From JAVBNW01 sp031551255 (lineage in GTDB: Bacteria > Bacillota > Clostridia > Christensenellales > UBA1750): a stretch of 31,003 bases of DNA. Positions 16,218 through 24,147 of the stretch are shown piece after piece; the first letter of the stretch is position 1, and every line of letters begins with the position of its first letter. Below the pieces are notes generated by a model that saw only the letters and a list, made by a program, of their open reading frames with translations, made no database searches and was not told the DNA's origin. A program made the translations under genes and the position numbers. The stretch lies in the NCBI GenBank assembly GCA_031551255.1, contig JAVBNW010000032.1:1-31003 (forward strand). The letters are read 5' to 3'.

Positions 16218-19199
16218 CTATGGCAAAACGTAGGGAACGTTCTTTGCGACCGAAAGGATGATATCGCGCACGCCGCGCGCCAGCTTGCCCTTTTCCTGCG
16301 AAAGGTCGGCGACGAAGTCTTCGCCGAGCAGTCGAACACGCGCGCTGTTTTCGTTCAGCATCACAAAACCGCTGTTGTCGCTGTCCGCAAAATCTTCCTC
16401 GCTGCCGAAAACGGTAAGCTTGTCTTTGTAAGGGGCGCTCTCGTATGGGCAGAACGTCTCGCAGTTGCCGCACTCGTTGCACATGCGGTCCACGTGAACG
16501 ATCTGCGGCATGGGCATGCCGGGTACGTCGATGGAAAGGTTGGCGCGGTTGGGGCATACATCCACGCAGCATTCGCACACCGTGGAGCATTCGAGGCAGC
16601 GCTCGGATTCGGCGACCGCGCCGGCGGGAGCAAGCACGCCGCGCTTGGCAACGGCGCGATCCCTATCGTCCGCAACCGCCGCCTCGGCAAAGCTCGCGCC
16701 GGCGATGGCCTGCGCGGCCGCCATCGCATCGGCGATCGCTTCTACTACCGTGGAAGGCCCTCGGTGCGCGTCCCCGATCACATACACATTGCCGGTTTCG
16801 GAAAAGAGCTTATCATCGCTGACCATCACGCGACCCCGCGCATCCACTCCCACGCCGTTGGCGGCGAAGAATTTGCGGTCGATCCCCTCGCCCACCGCAG
16901 CAATCACCGTATCGGTGGGAATATCTACCTTCGTATCGGTGACTACCGGGCTGCGCCTGCCGGTGGCATCCGCCGCGCCAAGGCGCATGGCGGTGCAAGC
17001 TAACCTTCCGTCTTTATGGCCTACGGGCGCGAGCAACTCGTAAAACTCCACGCCGTCTTCCATCGCCAGGCGAAGCTCTTCCTCGTCGGCGGGCATGTAG
17101 CGCTTGGTGCGCCGGTAAATGATGCGCACATTCTCGACGCCGGGCGCCCGCTTGGCCGCGCGAGCCGCATCCATGGCCGTGTTGCCGGCGCCGACGATGG
17201 CGACATCCTTGCCAAGCTTTACGCCGGACGGGTTTTTCTTGAACGCTTCTAAGAAATCCAGCACGTTGAGCGCCTCGCCGTATTCCAGCTTAAGCTCGCC
17301 CGGGCTCCACGCGCCGCATGCGAGCACGACATCCGTAAAGCCCTGCTTGCGCAGCTCGTCGGCGGAGGCGATTTCCACGCCGGTCAGAATTTTTGCGCCC
17401 ATCGCCTCGACCAGGGCGATATCCTTGTCGATGGCGGCATCCTGAATGCGGAACGCGGGGATCACATCGCGCACGATGCCGCCCGCTCTTTCCCGCTTTT
17501 CAAACACCGTAACCTCGACGCCCTCGCGCGCAAGGAAATATGCCGCGGCAAGCCCCGCCGCGCCCCCGCCTACCACGGCCACCTTGCGGCCGTGCTTGCG
17601 ATCGGGTCGCCTCAGGCCCGCGAGCAAACCATCATACGCCGCCTCTGCCGCCTCGAGCTTCGTAGAGCGGATTTTTACCGAATCGTCGTAGAAGTTTCTA
17701 ACGCACCGATCCATGCAGTGGTGCGAGCAGATCGTGCCGGTAATGAAGGGCAGCGGGTTGCGATCCACGATCACCCGCAGCGCTTCCAGGTGCTTGCCCT
17801 CGCCCACAAGGCGCACGTATTCGGGGATATCCTGCCCGATGGGGCAGCCGTCGCGGCAGGGAGACAGGAAGCAGTTCATCAGCGGCACTTTGGCGCGCCG
17901 CTTGCGCTGCGGCATGGGCTTGATGGGTTTTCTATAGTAGGGGTCCTCAAGGCTGGCCTTGGCGAGCGCCTGCACGGCCGACGCATCAAGGCCCGTAAAC
18001 GCCTCCGTACCGCAGCTCTTAAGCAGGCGCGCAAGCTGGCTCGCGCGCTGGTAGCCGCCGGGCTTAAGCAGCGTGGTTGCGACGGTAACCGGCCAAATGC
18101 CCGCATCGCGCAGCGCGCGGATGTTGTGCGCGTCCGCACCGCCGGAATAGGAGATGCGCAGCTTGCCGCCGAACGCAACCGCGAGCTTCTCCGCCACGGC
18201 GATGGACAGCGGAAACAGCGATCTGCCGGACATGTACATTTCGTTGCCGGGCAGCTCGTTCGCAGCGATATCCACCGGGAAGGTGTTCGTCAGCTTTACG
18301 CCGAACTGTAGCCCGCGCTCCAAGCATAACTCCGACAGGCGCTCAAGCATCGGCACGGCGTCGGCGAACTGAAGATCGGCCTTGAAGTGATGGTCGTCAA
18401 AGGCGATGTAATCGTAGCCCAGCTTATCGAGGATATCGCGGGCGGTTTGGTAGCCCAGCAGCGTCGGGTTGCACTTGATATAGGTGTGAAGGTTTTTTTC
18501 TTTGATCAGGTACGATGCAATGCGCTCGATCTCCTGCGGCGGGCAGCCGTGCAGGGTAGAGAGCGTAATCGACTCGCTGACGCGGGGAGAAATGGCCTCG
18601 ACATACGTGCGGTCCACGTTGGCGAACTTTGCAAGGTTGTCGCGCGCCCACGCGCGGCATTCCTTCCATACGGATGTCTGGGCAGCATCCTTCATGCCCT
18701 CGATATAGCCGTCGATCTTTTGCGACTGAATGCCCGCAAGATCGTACCCCACGCTCATGTTGAACACAAATCCGTCAGGATCGCCCAGCTTAAGCTCCTT
18801 GGACAAGAGCTTCAGGGCATACCACGCCCTTACGTATTCGCCAAACGCCTGCTCCACCCGAAGCTCGGTGGACCATTCGCAGTTGTAGCATTCATCCGCA
18901 GCGGTGATGCAGGGTTTCTCCACCGGCAGGTCTTCGCCGTCGATGATCTGCACGGTTTTCAACTCAAAAAACCGCGAGCCCGCCGCATATGCGGCGATGA
19001 TGTTTTGCGCCAGCTGCGTGTGGGGCCCGGCGGCGGGGCCAAAGGGCGCCTCCAGCCTGCCGGAAAAGATCGGCGCGCCTTCGCCGGCCTCATAGCGGTA
19101 GGGTCTGGCGACCCCAAACATTCCCCTTTTGCCCTTCGCGCCGTCAAGCGCCCAGTCCATCAACCTGCCAAACGGAATCGGCCTCATGATATCGCCCAT
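16218..19199 (-). CDS. ygfK: YgfK, FAD- and iron-sulfur-dependent oxidoreductase
   Basis: A 993-residue protein beginning MGDIMRPIPFGRLMDW, matching the E. coli YgfK start. An N-terminal dihydropyrimidine-dehydrogenase-like barrel (GPAAGPHTQLAQN, TLSTLHGCPP, ISYSGGAD) fills about residues 1-400. A GltD-like linker follows (PCRDGCPIGQDIPEY, CSHHCMDRC), then an FAD/NAD(P) module (VVGGGAAGLAAAY, VGAGNTAMDAA) and two C-terminal 4Fe-4S motifs (CLECSTVCECCVDVCP, CNECGNCETFCP). It is named 'putative selenate reductase subunit' in databases, but its place here suggests an electron-transfer partner for the molybdenum hydroxylase, or a purine-ring reductase. CGAGGAGGAG precedes the start. The stop is TAG at the usual family end. 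Confidence 0.92.
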   Translation of the reverse strand: MGDIMRPIPFGRLMDWALDGAKGKRGMFGVARPYRYEAGEGAPIFSGRLEAPFGPAAGPHTQLAQNIIAAYAAGSRFFELKTVQIIDGEDLPVEKPCITAADECYNCEWSTELRVEQAFGEYVRAWYALKLLSKELKLGDPDGFVFNMSVGYDLAGIQSQKIDGYIEGMKDAAQTSVWKECRAWARDNLAKFANVDRTYVEAISPRVSESITLSTLHGCPPQEIERIASYLIKEKNLHTYIKCNPTLLGYQTARDILDKLGYDYIAFDDHHFKADLQFADAVPMLERLSELCLERGLQFGVKLTNTFPVDIAANELPGNEMYMSGRSLFPLSIAVAEKLAVAFGGKLRISYSGGADAHNIRALRDAGIWPVTVATTLLKPGGYQRASQLARLLKSCGTEAFTGLDASAVQALAKASLEDPYYRKPIKPMPQRKRRAKVPLMNCFLSPCRDGCPIGQDIPEYVRLVGEGKHLEALRVIVDRNPLPFITGTICSHHCMDRCVRNFYDDSVKIRSTKLEAAEAAYDGLLAGLRRPDRKHGRKVAVVGGGAAGLAAAYFLAREGVEVTVFEKRERAGGIVRDVIPAFRIQDAAIDKDIALVEAMGAKILTGVEIASADELRKQGFTDVVLACGAWSPGELKLEYGEALNVLDFLEAFKKNPSGVKLGKDVAIVGAGNTAMDAARAAKRAPGVENVRIIYRRTKRYMPADEEELRLAMEDGVEFYELLAPVGHKDGRLACTAMRLGAADATGRRSPVVTDTKVDIPTDTVIAAVGEGIDRKFFAANGVGVDARGRVMVSDDKLFSETGNVYVIGDAHRGPSTVVEAIADAMAAAQAIAGASFAEAAVADDRDRAVAKRGVLAPAGAVAESERCLECSTVCECCVDVCPNRANLSIDVPGMPMPQIVHVDRMCNECGNCETFCPYESAPYKDKLTVFGSEEDFADSDNSGFVMLNENSARVRLLGEDFVADLSQEKGKLARGVRDIILSVAKNVPYVLP

Positions 19200-19231
19200 G
19201 GTTTCGCTCCTCCTCGCGGTTATCTATCGGT

Positions 19232-20563
19232 TCAGGCGTTGATGCGCGCCCAGAGATCCTTCGCCTGTTCGCGGCACTTGGCAAAAAACTCGCGGGTGTC
19301 GATACCGGTCAGCTCGCGGTCCCGCATGAGCACCTTGCCGTTTGCCACCGTGGATATAACATCGCGGCCCTGCATGCCGAACAGCGCGTGGCCGTCAAGG
19401 TTGTCCGCGTAGAGCGGCGTGAGCGGATCGTAGTTAAGCACGATCACGTCGGCGGCGGCTCCCGCCTCCAGCACGCCCAGCTTGCTGTCAAAGTAGCGCG
19501 CGCCGATTTGCGCGTTGTTCGCAAACAGCATCTGCGGCACCTCGGCCCACCCTACCGTCGGATCGCACAAGTTGTGCTTGTGCAGGCAGTTGGCCGCCTT
19601 CATGGATTCGAACATATCGTTTGTGTAGCCGTCCGTGCCAAGGCCCGTAAGAATGCCTCGCCGCATGAGCTCCAGCGTAGGCGGGCAGCCTACCGCGTTG
19701 CCCATGTTGGATTCGGGGTTGTGCACGACCATGGTTCCGGTTTCCCTGATGATATCCATCTCCAGGCCGTTTACGTGAATGCAGTGCCCCGCGATGCTCT
19801 TTTTGCCCAAAATACCGTTGTCGTGCAAGCGCTGGATCACGCGCTTTGCATACTTTTTTAGCGAGTCGTACACGTCGTCCATGCCCTCGGCAACGTGAAC
19901 GTGAAAGCCTATGCCCTCGGGCGTATGCTCGCGGCACAGCGCAAGGCTCGCGTCGGACAGCGTAAACGAAGCGTGCAGACCCATCATGCCCTTGATCATA
20001 TCCGTATCGTCCTGCGCGCAAAAACGGATGAACTCGGCGTTCTCCTCAACGGCCTTTCGCATCTTTTCTTCGCCGTCGCGATCGGATACCTCGTAGCACA
20101 GGCAGCTTCTCACGCCCAGTTCCTTGGCCGCGTCGGCAATCGCAAACAAGCTGCCGGATATGCCGCCGTAACTGGCGTGGTGGTCAAACACCGTGGTGAC
20201 GCCGTTGCGTATGCAATCTATATAGGTAGCCATGGCGCTGAAGCGCGTATCTTCAAGGTTCATGTTGCGGTCGATCGTCCACCACATGCCGCCCAAGATA
20301 TCCAAAAAGTTTTTGGGGGCATAGCCGCGGATCGAAAGGCCGCGGGACAGCGCGCTGTAGATGTGGTTGTGCGCGTTGATCAGCCCCGGCATGATCAGCC
20401 CGCCGCGCGCATCGAGAAGCTCGGCATCAGGGTATTTTAGCCGGATATCCGGGGCGGCGCCGACATCCACGATGTTGCCGCCATCGACGGCTACAGCGCC
20501 GTCCGGGATTGCGCGGTGGTTCTCCCCGCGAGTCATCACGGTTCCGTTGGCAATTAGCAGCAT
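19232..20563 (-). CDS. ssnA: SsnA, amidohydrolase-family aminohydrolase
   Basis: A 443-residue ATZ/TRZ-like amidohydrolase with metal motifs NAHNHIYSA, FHVHVAEG, GHCIHVN and GLGTDGYTND. This family deaminates or hydrolyses N-heterocycles such as guanine and chloro-triazines; SsnA itself belongs to the purine cluster and its exact substrate is not certain. ATG 20563 has AAGGAGGAG 4 nt upstream; the in-frame ATG at 20605 lies in the leader hairpin region. It heads the ssnA-ygfK-hydA operon and is preceded by a structured leader of about 160 nt with a terminator, so its expression is probably controlled by attenuation. Confidence 0.9.
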   Translation of the reverse strand: MLLIANGTVMTRGENHRAIPDGAVAVDGGNIVDVGAAPDIRLKYPDAELLDARGGLIMPGLINAHNHIYSALSRGLSIRGYAPKNFLDILGGMWWTIDRNMNLEDTRFSAMATYIDCIRNGVTTVFDHHASYGGISGSLFAIADAAKELGVRSCLCYEVSDRDGEEKMRKAVEENAEFIRFCAQDDTDMIKGMMGLHASFTLSDASLALCREHTPEGIGFHVHVAEGMDDVYDSLKKYAKRVIQRLHDNGILGKKSIAGHCIHVNGLEMDIIRETGTMVVHNPESNMGNAVGCPPTLELMRRGILTGLGTDGYTNDMFESMKAANCLHKHNLCDPTVGWAEVPQMLFANNAQIGARYFDSKLGVLEAGAAADVIVLNYDPLTPLYADNLDGHALFGMQGRDVISTVANGKVLMRDRELTGIDTREFFAKCREQAKDLWARINA

Positions 20564-20722
20564 AGGACTCCTCCTTACTTTAGGTTGGAAAGAAAACGCG
20601 CCCACGGCCTTGCGGCCCGTGGACGCCTTTGCGGCTCAAGCAAGCGAACGAAAGCCGTGCAGGCGTCGTTCTGCCCGTGCGCGAAGCACTCCGTTACAGC
20701 AGCGGTTCGATCGATTTTTTAC
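20564..20722 (-). ncRNA. Structured leader of ssnA: candidate riboswitch/attenuator
   Basis: The leader runs from a predicted start near 20722 to the ssnA start codon. From 5' to 3' on the minus strand it has: a stem-loop domain (GCAG 20699-20702 with CTGC 20671-20674, inner GCAC/GTGC stem); an antiterminator helix (20662-20667 with 20622-20627, enclosing 20653-20657 with 20632-20636); and a terminator (20598-20626). The antiterminator 3' arm overlaps the terminator 5' arm, so they exclude each other. I cannot match it to a known riboswitch class by eye. Confidence 0.55.
20589..20626 (-). terminator. Leader terminator upstream of ssnA
   Basis: On the minus strand the stem GCG-U-CCACGG-(G)-CC closes on a GCAA tetraloop with GG-CCGUGG-G-CGC, followed directly by GTTTTCTTT (20589-20597). 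It lies about 20 nt before the ssnA ribosome binding site and should stop transcription unless an alternative fold forms. Confidence 0.7.
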
Positions 20723-20728
20723 GAGCCC

Positions 20729-20757
20729 AGTATACCATAGAAAAATTTTGATCACAA
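20729..20757 (-). promoter_or_regulatory. Promoter of the ssnA-ygfK-hydA operon
   Basis: On the minus strand, TTGTGA (20752-20757) and TATACT (20729-20734) are separated by 17 bp, giving a start near 20722. Confidence 0.65.
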
Positions 20758-20805
20758 GAGAATCGCGCAGGAAAACTAAATTTATTTTTTTTTGCATAAA
20801 ACATA

Positions 20806-20833
20806 TTGTAAACCCCAACGCACATGCTATAAT
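20806..20833 (+). promoter_or_regulatory. Promoter of the YheO-type regulator gene
   Basis: TTGTAA (20806-20811) and a perfect TATAAT (20828-20833) are 16 bp apart, and the -10 box is extended by TG (TGCTATAAT). Confidence 0.7.
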
Positions 20834-20864
20834 AACCGTACCATCGCAAAAGGGAGGCGCGGGC

Positions 20865-21512
20865 ATGTCCATCAATGCGCAAACGCTCAGTTTTCTATCG
20901 CAGCTGGCCAAGGGGCTCGCCGCACAGTTCGGCCCCAACTGCGAGATCGTCGTGCACGATCTGAGCGATAACAACATTTCACAATCCATCGTCATCATCG
21001 AAAACGGCCACGTAACCTCGCGCCAGGTGGGCGACGGCCCTTCGCACGTCGTGCTCGAGGCGTTGCGCGGCGACAGAAGCGCGCTTAGCGATCACCTAAA
21101 CTACCTGACGCGCACGCAGGACGGACGCATCTTAAAATCCAGCACTCTGTATGTTCGCGACGATAGCGGCGACGCCATTGCCATTTTCGCGATCAATTAC
21201 GATATTACGCATCTTCTCATGGTGGAAAACACGCTGCACGCGATGACGAGCGCGGAGGGCGGCGAGAGCGAGCCGGAGAAGATCGTATCCAACGTAAATG
21301 ACCTGCTCGACGAGCTGATTGAGCAAAGCGTGCGCATCGTTGGCAAGCCGGTTGCCCTTATGAACAAAGACGATAAGATACGCGCCATCCAATTTTTGAA
21401 CGATTCCGGCGCCTTTCTCGTCACGAAGAGCGGCGATAAAATCTCAAAATTTTTCAGGATCTCGAAATACACTTTATACGGCTATATCGACGCGGGGGAA
21501 AAGAAGGAGTAA
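20865..21512 (+). CDS. YheO-type transcriptional regulator (PAS-like plus HTH)
   Basis: A 215-residue protein with the YheO-family PAS-like sensor domain (CEIVVHDLSD, FAINYDIT; about residues 20-125) and a C-terminal helix-turn-helix of the YheO-associated type (about 155-210, NKDDKIRAIQFLNDSGAFL, then ISKFFRISKYTLYGYID). The start at 20865 has GGGAGG 7 nt upstream. It stands divergent to ssnA and next to the purine permease, so it is the best candidate for the local regulator of the purine cluster, perhaps sensing a purine intermediate. That role is inference. A promoter with a consensus extended -10 is present. Confidence 0.85.
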   Translation: MSINAQTLSFLSQLAKGLAAQFGPNCEIVVHDLSDNNISQSIVIIENGHVTSRQVGDGPSHVVLEALRGDRSALSDHLNYLTRTQDGRILKSSTLYVRDDSGDAIAIFAINYDITHLLMVENTLHAMTSAEGGESEPEKIVSNVNDLLDELIEQSVRIVGKPVALMNKDDKIRAIQFLNDSGAFLVTKSGDKISKFFRISKYTLYGYIDAGEKKE

Positions 21513-21547
21513 AAGCAGCCTTCCGTCTCCCCCGCGTCAATCCCTTC

Positions 21548-22885
21548 TTACTTGGCCGCGCCTGTGTTGGGCTCTTCCTTATCCTTGGGCAGCACGAGGT
21601 TCAGTATGATCGCCATCAGCGTTGCGATGACCACCGAGGACGAGCCGAACACCGTGGTAACCCACTCGGGGAAGCCCTGCAGGCAGTTCGCAACCGATGT
21701 GACGCCCACGCCTAACGCTACTGAGAGGCCTACCACCGATACGTTGCGGTGGGTAAGCTTCGCAGATGTGATCATGCGGATGCCGGTCATGGTGATGGTG
21801 GCAAACACCGAAATCGTCGCGCCGCCGATCACGCTTTGGGGGATCGTCGTCAGCGCCGACGCAAATTTCGGGATGAAGCCCGCAACCAACAGCACCGCGG
21901 CCGCAAACGCGAACACTACCTTGTTCACCACGCGATTCACCGTTACGATGCCCACGTTCTGGCTGTAGGACGCCGTGGGCAGCCCGCCGAAAAACGCGCC
22001 GACGATGCTCGCGGCCCCCTGGGCGATGATGCCGCCGGAAAGCTCTTTATCCGTTGGCTGCCGGTCGAGCCCGCCCAGAGTGGTGGAGGATAGGTCGCCT
22101 ATGGTCTGCACAGAGTTGACGATGTACATGATCGCCATGGAGATGCACGCGCTTACGTTGAAGCTGATGCCAAAGTGCATCGGCTGAACCAGGTGGAAGA
22201 ACGAAGCCTCTTTTACCGCGTCAAAGGAGATCATGCCCATGAAGAAAGCCACGATGTAGCCCACCACCATGCCCAGCAGAATGGCCGCGAGCTTCATCGT
22301 ACCCTTGGTAAAGAAGTTAAAGAAGATGACTACCGCGAGCGTAATGATCGCCACCAGCCAGTTTTGCGGGCTGCCGAATGTGGCGCTTCCTGCCCCGCCG
22401 GCCATGTACTTTACCGCGGTGGGATAGAGCGAAAGACCTATCGTAAAGATGACGGTGCCGGTTACCAGCGGTGGGAAGAACACCCTTAGGCGCTTGACAA
22501 AGATGCCGAACACGATCGCCACCGCGCCGCCCACAATCTGGGCCCCTAAAATGGTGGAAAGCCCAAACTGCCCGCCGATGGCCAGCAGCGTCGGCACATA
22601 GGCGAAGCTTATGCCCATCACGACCGGAAGCCCCGACCCGATACGCCAAATCGGGAAGAGTTGAATCAGCGTTGCGAGCGCGGTAATCAAGAGCGACACC
22701 TGCACGAGAATCACGCGATCGGCCCCCTGCAAATTGCAGGTGTTGGAAACGAGGATGGCCGGGGTTACAACGCCTACGATGGCCGCGACGACGTGCTGTA
22801 GCCCCAGGGGAACGACCTGCTTGACGGGTGGAATGCCGTTCAATTCGAAAATGGAACCTGAGAACCTCGCCGGTTTGGTACTCAT
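21548..22885 (-). CDS. NCS2-family xanthine/uracil-type permease
   Basis: A 445-residue, highly hydrophobic transporter of the nucleobase-cation symporter-2 family with about 12-14 membrane segments. Family signatures are QHVVAAIVG near the N-terminus and GGLPTASYSQNVGIV, the substrate-site motif of uracil/xanthine/urate permeases. The context makes a purine (xanthine or urate) the likely substrate; selectivity cannot be read from the sequence by eye. I prefer ATG 22885, 9 nt after GGGAAGGTG, over the GTG at 22897, which overlaps that site. It has its own promoter and a leader of only about 27 nt. Confidence 0.88.
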   Translation of the reverse strand: MSTKPARFSGSIFELNGIPPVKQVVPLGLQHVVAAIVGVVTPAILVSNTCNLQGADRVILVQVSLLITALATLIQLFPIWRIGSGLPVVMGISFAYVPTLLAIGGQFGLSTILGAQIVGGAVAIVFGIFVKRLRVFFPPLVTGTVIFTIGLSLYPTAVKYMAGGAGSATFGSPQNWLVAIITLAVVIFFNFFTKGTMKLAAILLGMVVGYIVAFFMGMISFDAVKEASFFHLVQPMHFGISFNVSACISMAIMYIVNSVQTIGDLSSTTLGGLDRQPTDKELSGGIIAQGAASIVGAFFGGLPTASYSQNVGIVTVNRVVNKVVFAFAAAVLLVAGFIPKFASALTTIPQSVIGGATISVFATITMTGIRMITSAKLTHRNVSVVGLSVALGVGVTSVANCLQGFPEWVTTVFGSSSVVIATLMAIILNLVLPKDKEEPNTGAAK

Positions 22886-22919
22886 GGCTGCGTTCACCTT
22901 CCCGATGTTTGTTGGCCTT

Positions 22920-22949
22920 ACTATACCGCATGGCGTAAAGATTTTGCAA
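22920..22949 (-). promoter_or_regulatory. Promoter of the purine permease gene
   Basis: On the minus strand, TTGCAA (22944-22949) and TATAGT (22920-22925) are 18 bp apart. A small dyad, GAACA-N8-TGTTC (22969-22973 with 22982-22986), lies upstream and could be an operator. Confidence 0.55.
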
Positions 22950-23097
22950 CAGAATAATTAATTTTTGGGAACATGTACTTTTGTTCATTCTACCATATAA
23001 AAATATGCGGTTGGCGCGAAAAAGCAAAACTTTATTTAGCAGGCGCGCCTATGATCAAACCATAAGAAGATGTGCTAGACTATAATAGGGTGCGACA

Positions 23098-23472
23098 TCA
23101 AGCTTTTCGTGACTGGGCGCCGAAGTGCTTTTGGTACAGCGCCTCGACCGCCTCGTCCGCATCCTTACACAGCGCCCGATACCGAAGGAGGAGTTCCCGC
23201 CCAGCGGGTGAAAGCTCGGAGTTGCCGCCTCCCACTCCGCCGGATTTGCCCAGCAGCAACGGCGCGCCCAATTCCTCTTCGGCAGTTTTAAGGATGCGCC
23301 AAGCCTTGGAATAGGCCATGCCCATGCTCGCGCAGGCCGAGCGAAGCGAGCCCGTATCTTGTACAAGCGTCAAAAGCCGACAGATGCCGGGCCCGAAAAA
23401 TTTATCTGCGCCATGGATTGTGATGCGCACCCTGCACGAATAGGCGCCGTAGTCTACCAAAGTTTCGGCCAT
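23098..23472 (-). CDS. Short ModE-type molybdenum-responsive regulator (DNA-binding domain only)
   Basis: A 124-residue winged-helix protein matching the N-terminal DNA-binding domain of ModE: GSLRSACASMGMAYSKAWRI forms the helix-turn-helix, and the glycine-rich wing is GGVGGGNSELSPAGRELL. The C-terminal molybdate-binding domains of full-length ModE are absent, as in other short ModE-like proteins. GGGGG lies 7 nt before ATG 23472. It faces an operon for an ABC importer, and the palindrome at 23529-23550 between them resembles a ModE operator. It probably represses metal uptake when molybdate or tungstate is plentiful; how it senses metal without the sensor domain is unclear. Confidence 0.85.
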   Translation of the reverse strand: MAETLVDYGAYSCRVRITIHGADKFFGPGICRLLTLVQDTGSLRSACASMGMAYSKAWRILKTAEEELGAPLLLGKSGGVGGGNSELSPAGRELLLRYRALCKDADEAVEALYQKHFGAQSRKA

Positions 23473-23528
23473 ATCAACGCCCCCTTGGCCCTAGTATATC
23501 TGAAAGCCGGGCCTTTTCTATAGCAGTC

Positions 23529-23550
23529 GTTATTCTTTTTAAAGAATAAC
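23529..23550. promoter_or_regulatory. 22-bp palindrome, probable ModE-type operator
   Basis: GTTATTCTTT (23529-23538) and its exact reverse complement (23541-23550) flank a TT centre. The ends (C)GTTAT...ATAAC(C) match the outer half-sites of the known ModE operator, CGTTAT...ATAACG. It lies just before the ribosome binding site of the NTPase gene, where a bound protein would block transcription. Confidence 0.7.
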
Positions 23551-23565
23551 CAAGGAGGCTACCCC

Positions 23566-24147
23566 GTGCATCATCTGTTTCTCAGCGGCCCTTCCGGCGC
23601 AGGCAAGTCGACGCTGCTTCGCACGCAGCTCGCCCCTTTTGCGGATTCTGCGGCAGGCTTCGTGTGCCGGCGCATCCTCGAGGGCGAATGCACCGCGGGG
23701 TTTTGTGCCGCGCGCATCGAAGGCTCGCTGCCCCCGCTCATCGCACATACAAAGCCCGTGGGCGGCGAACCCTTCTTATACAAGGGCGTGCAAAACCTCG
23801 GCGCGCTGGAAGCTGCGATCGAATGTGCGGTAACGGATGCCGGGCATCCGCGTTGCCGCTTCGTGCTGCTGGATGAGATCGGCGGAATCGAGCTGGTTTC
23901 CGATGCCTTTATGGCCAATGCATATAGGCTTCTCAGCGGGCCTTTGCCGTGCATCGGCGTGTTGAAATCGCCGGAAAACCTGCGCAGAACCCTGGAAAAT
24001 CAGCATCTGCACGGCGACTATGCGCTACGGCACGCACAGTTATGCGCAAAGATCAAGGCCGCCGGGCGGATCATCGCGACGACGCGCGCTACCTTGCCCG
24101 AGGCGCAAGAGGAGGTGGAGGCATGGATGCAGGCCAACCTGCCCTGA
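23566..24147 (+). CDS. P-loop NTPase of the THEP1-like type
   Basis: A 193-residue P-loop protein: Walker A GPSGAGKST (about residues 8-16), Walker B FVLLDEIGG (about 105), and the GFVCRRI...AGFCAARI pattern seen in THEP1-type nucleoside triphosphatases. The GTG start follows AAGGAGG by 7 nt; this is the only start with a site. It is first in the operon with the FecCD-type importer and overlaps the permease gene by 25 nt. A role in metal or cofactor handling is suggested by context but not shown. It could alternatively be related to other cofactor-linked GTPases such as MobB, though I see no MobB-specific motif. Confidence 0.75.
   Translation: MHHLFLSGPSGAGKSTLLRTQLAPFADSAAGFVCRRILEGECTAGFCAARIEGSLPPLIAHTKPVGGEPFLYKGVQNLGALEAAIECAVTDAGHPRCRFVLLDEIGGIELVSDAFMANAYRLLSGPLPCIGVLKSPENLRRTLENQHLHGDYALRHAQLCAKIKAAGRIIATTRATLPEAQEEVEAWMQANLP

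Larger units (their letters stand above)
20564..20864. other. Divergent control region between ssnA and the YheO-type gene
   Basis: This 301-bp region holds the ssnA leader, the ssnA promoter and the promoter of the YheO-type gene. The AT-rich tract 20740-20805 lies between the two promoters. It contains TAAATTTATTT (20777-20787), a sequence also found in the ygeX-xdh divergent region at 9101-9111. Confidence 0.6.

Noticed and set aside
20564..20722. Known purine riboswitch in the ssnA leader
   Set aside because: The conserved junction and loop sequences of the guanine/adenine class are not present; I could not confirm any other class from memory.
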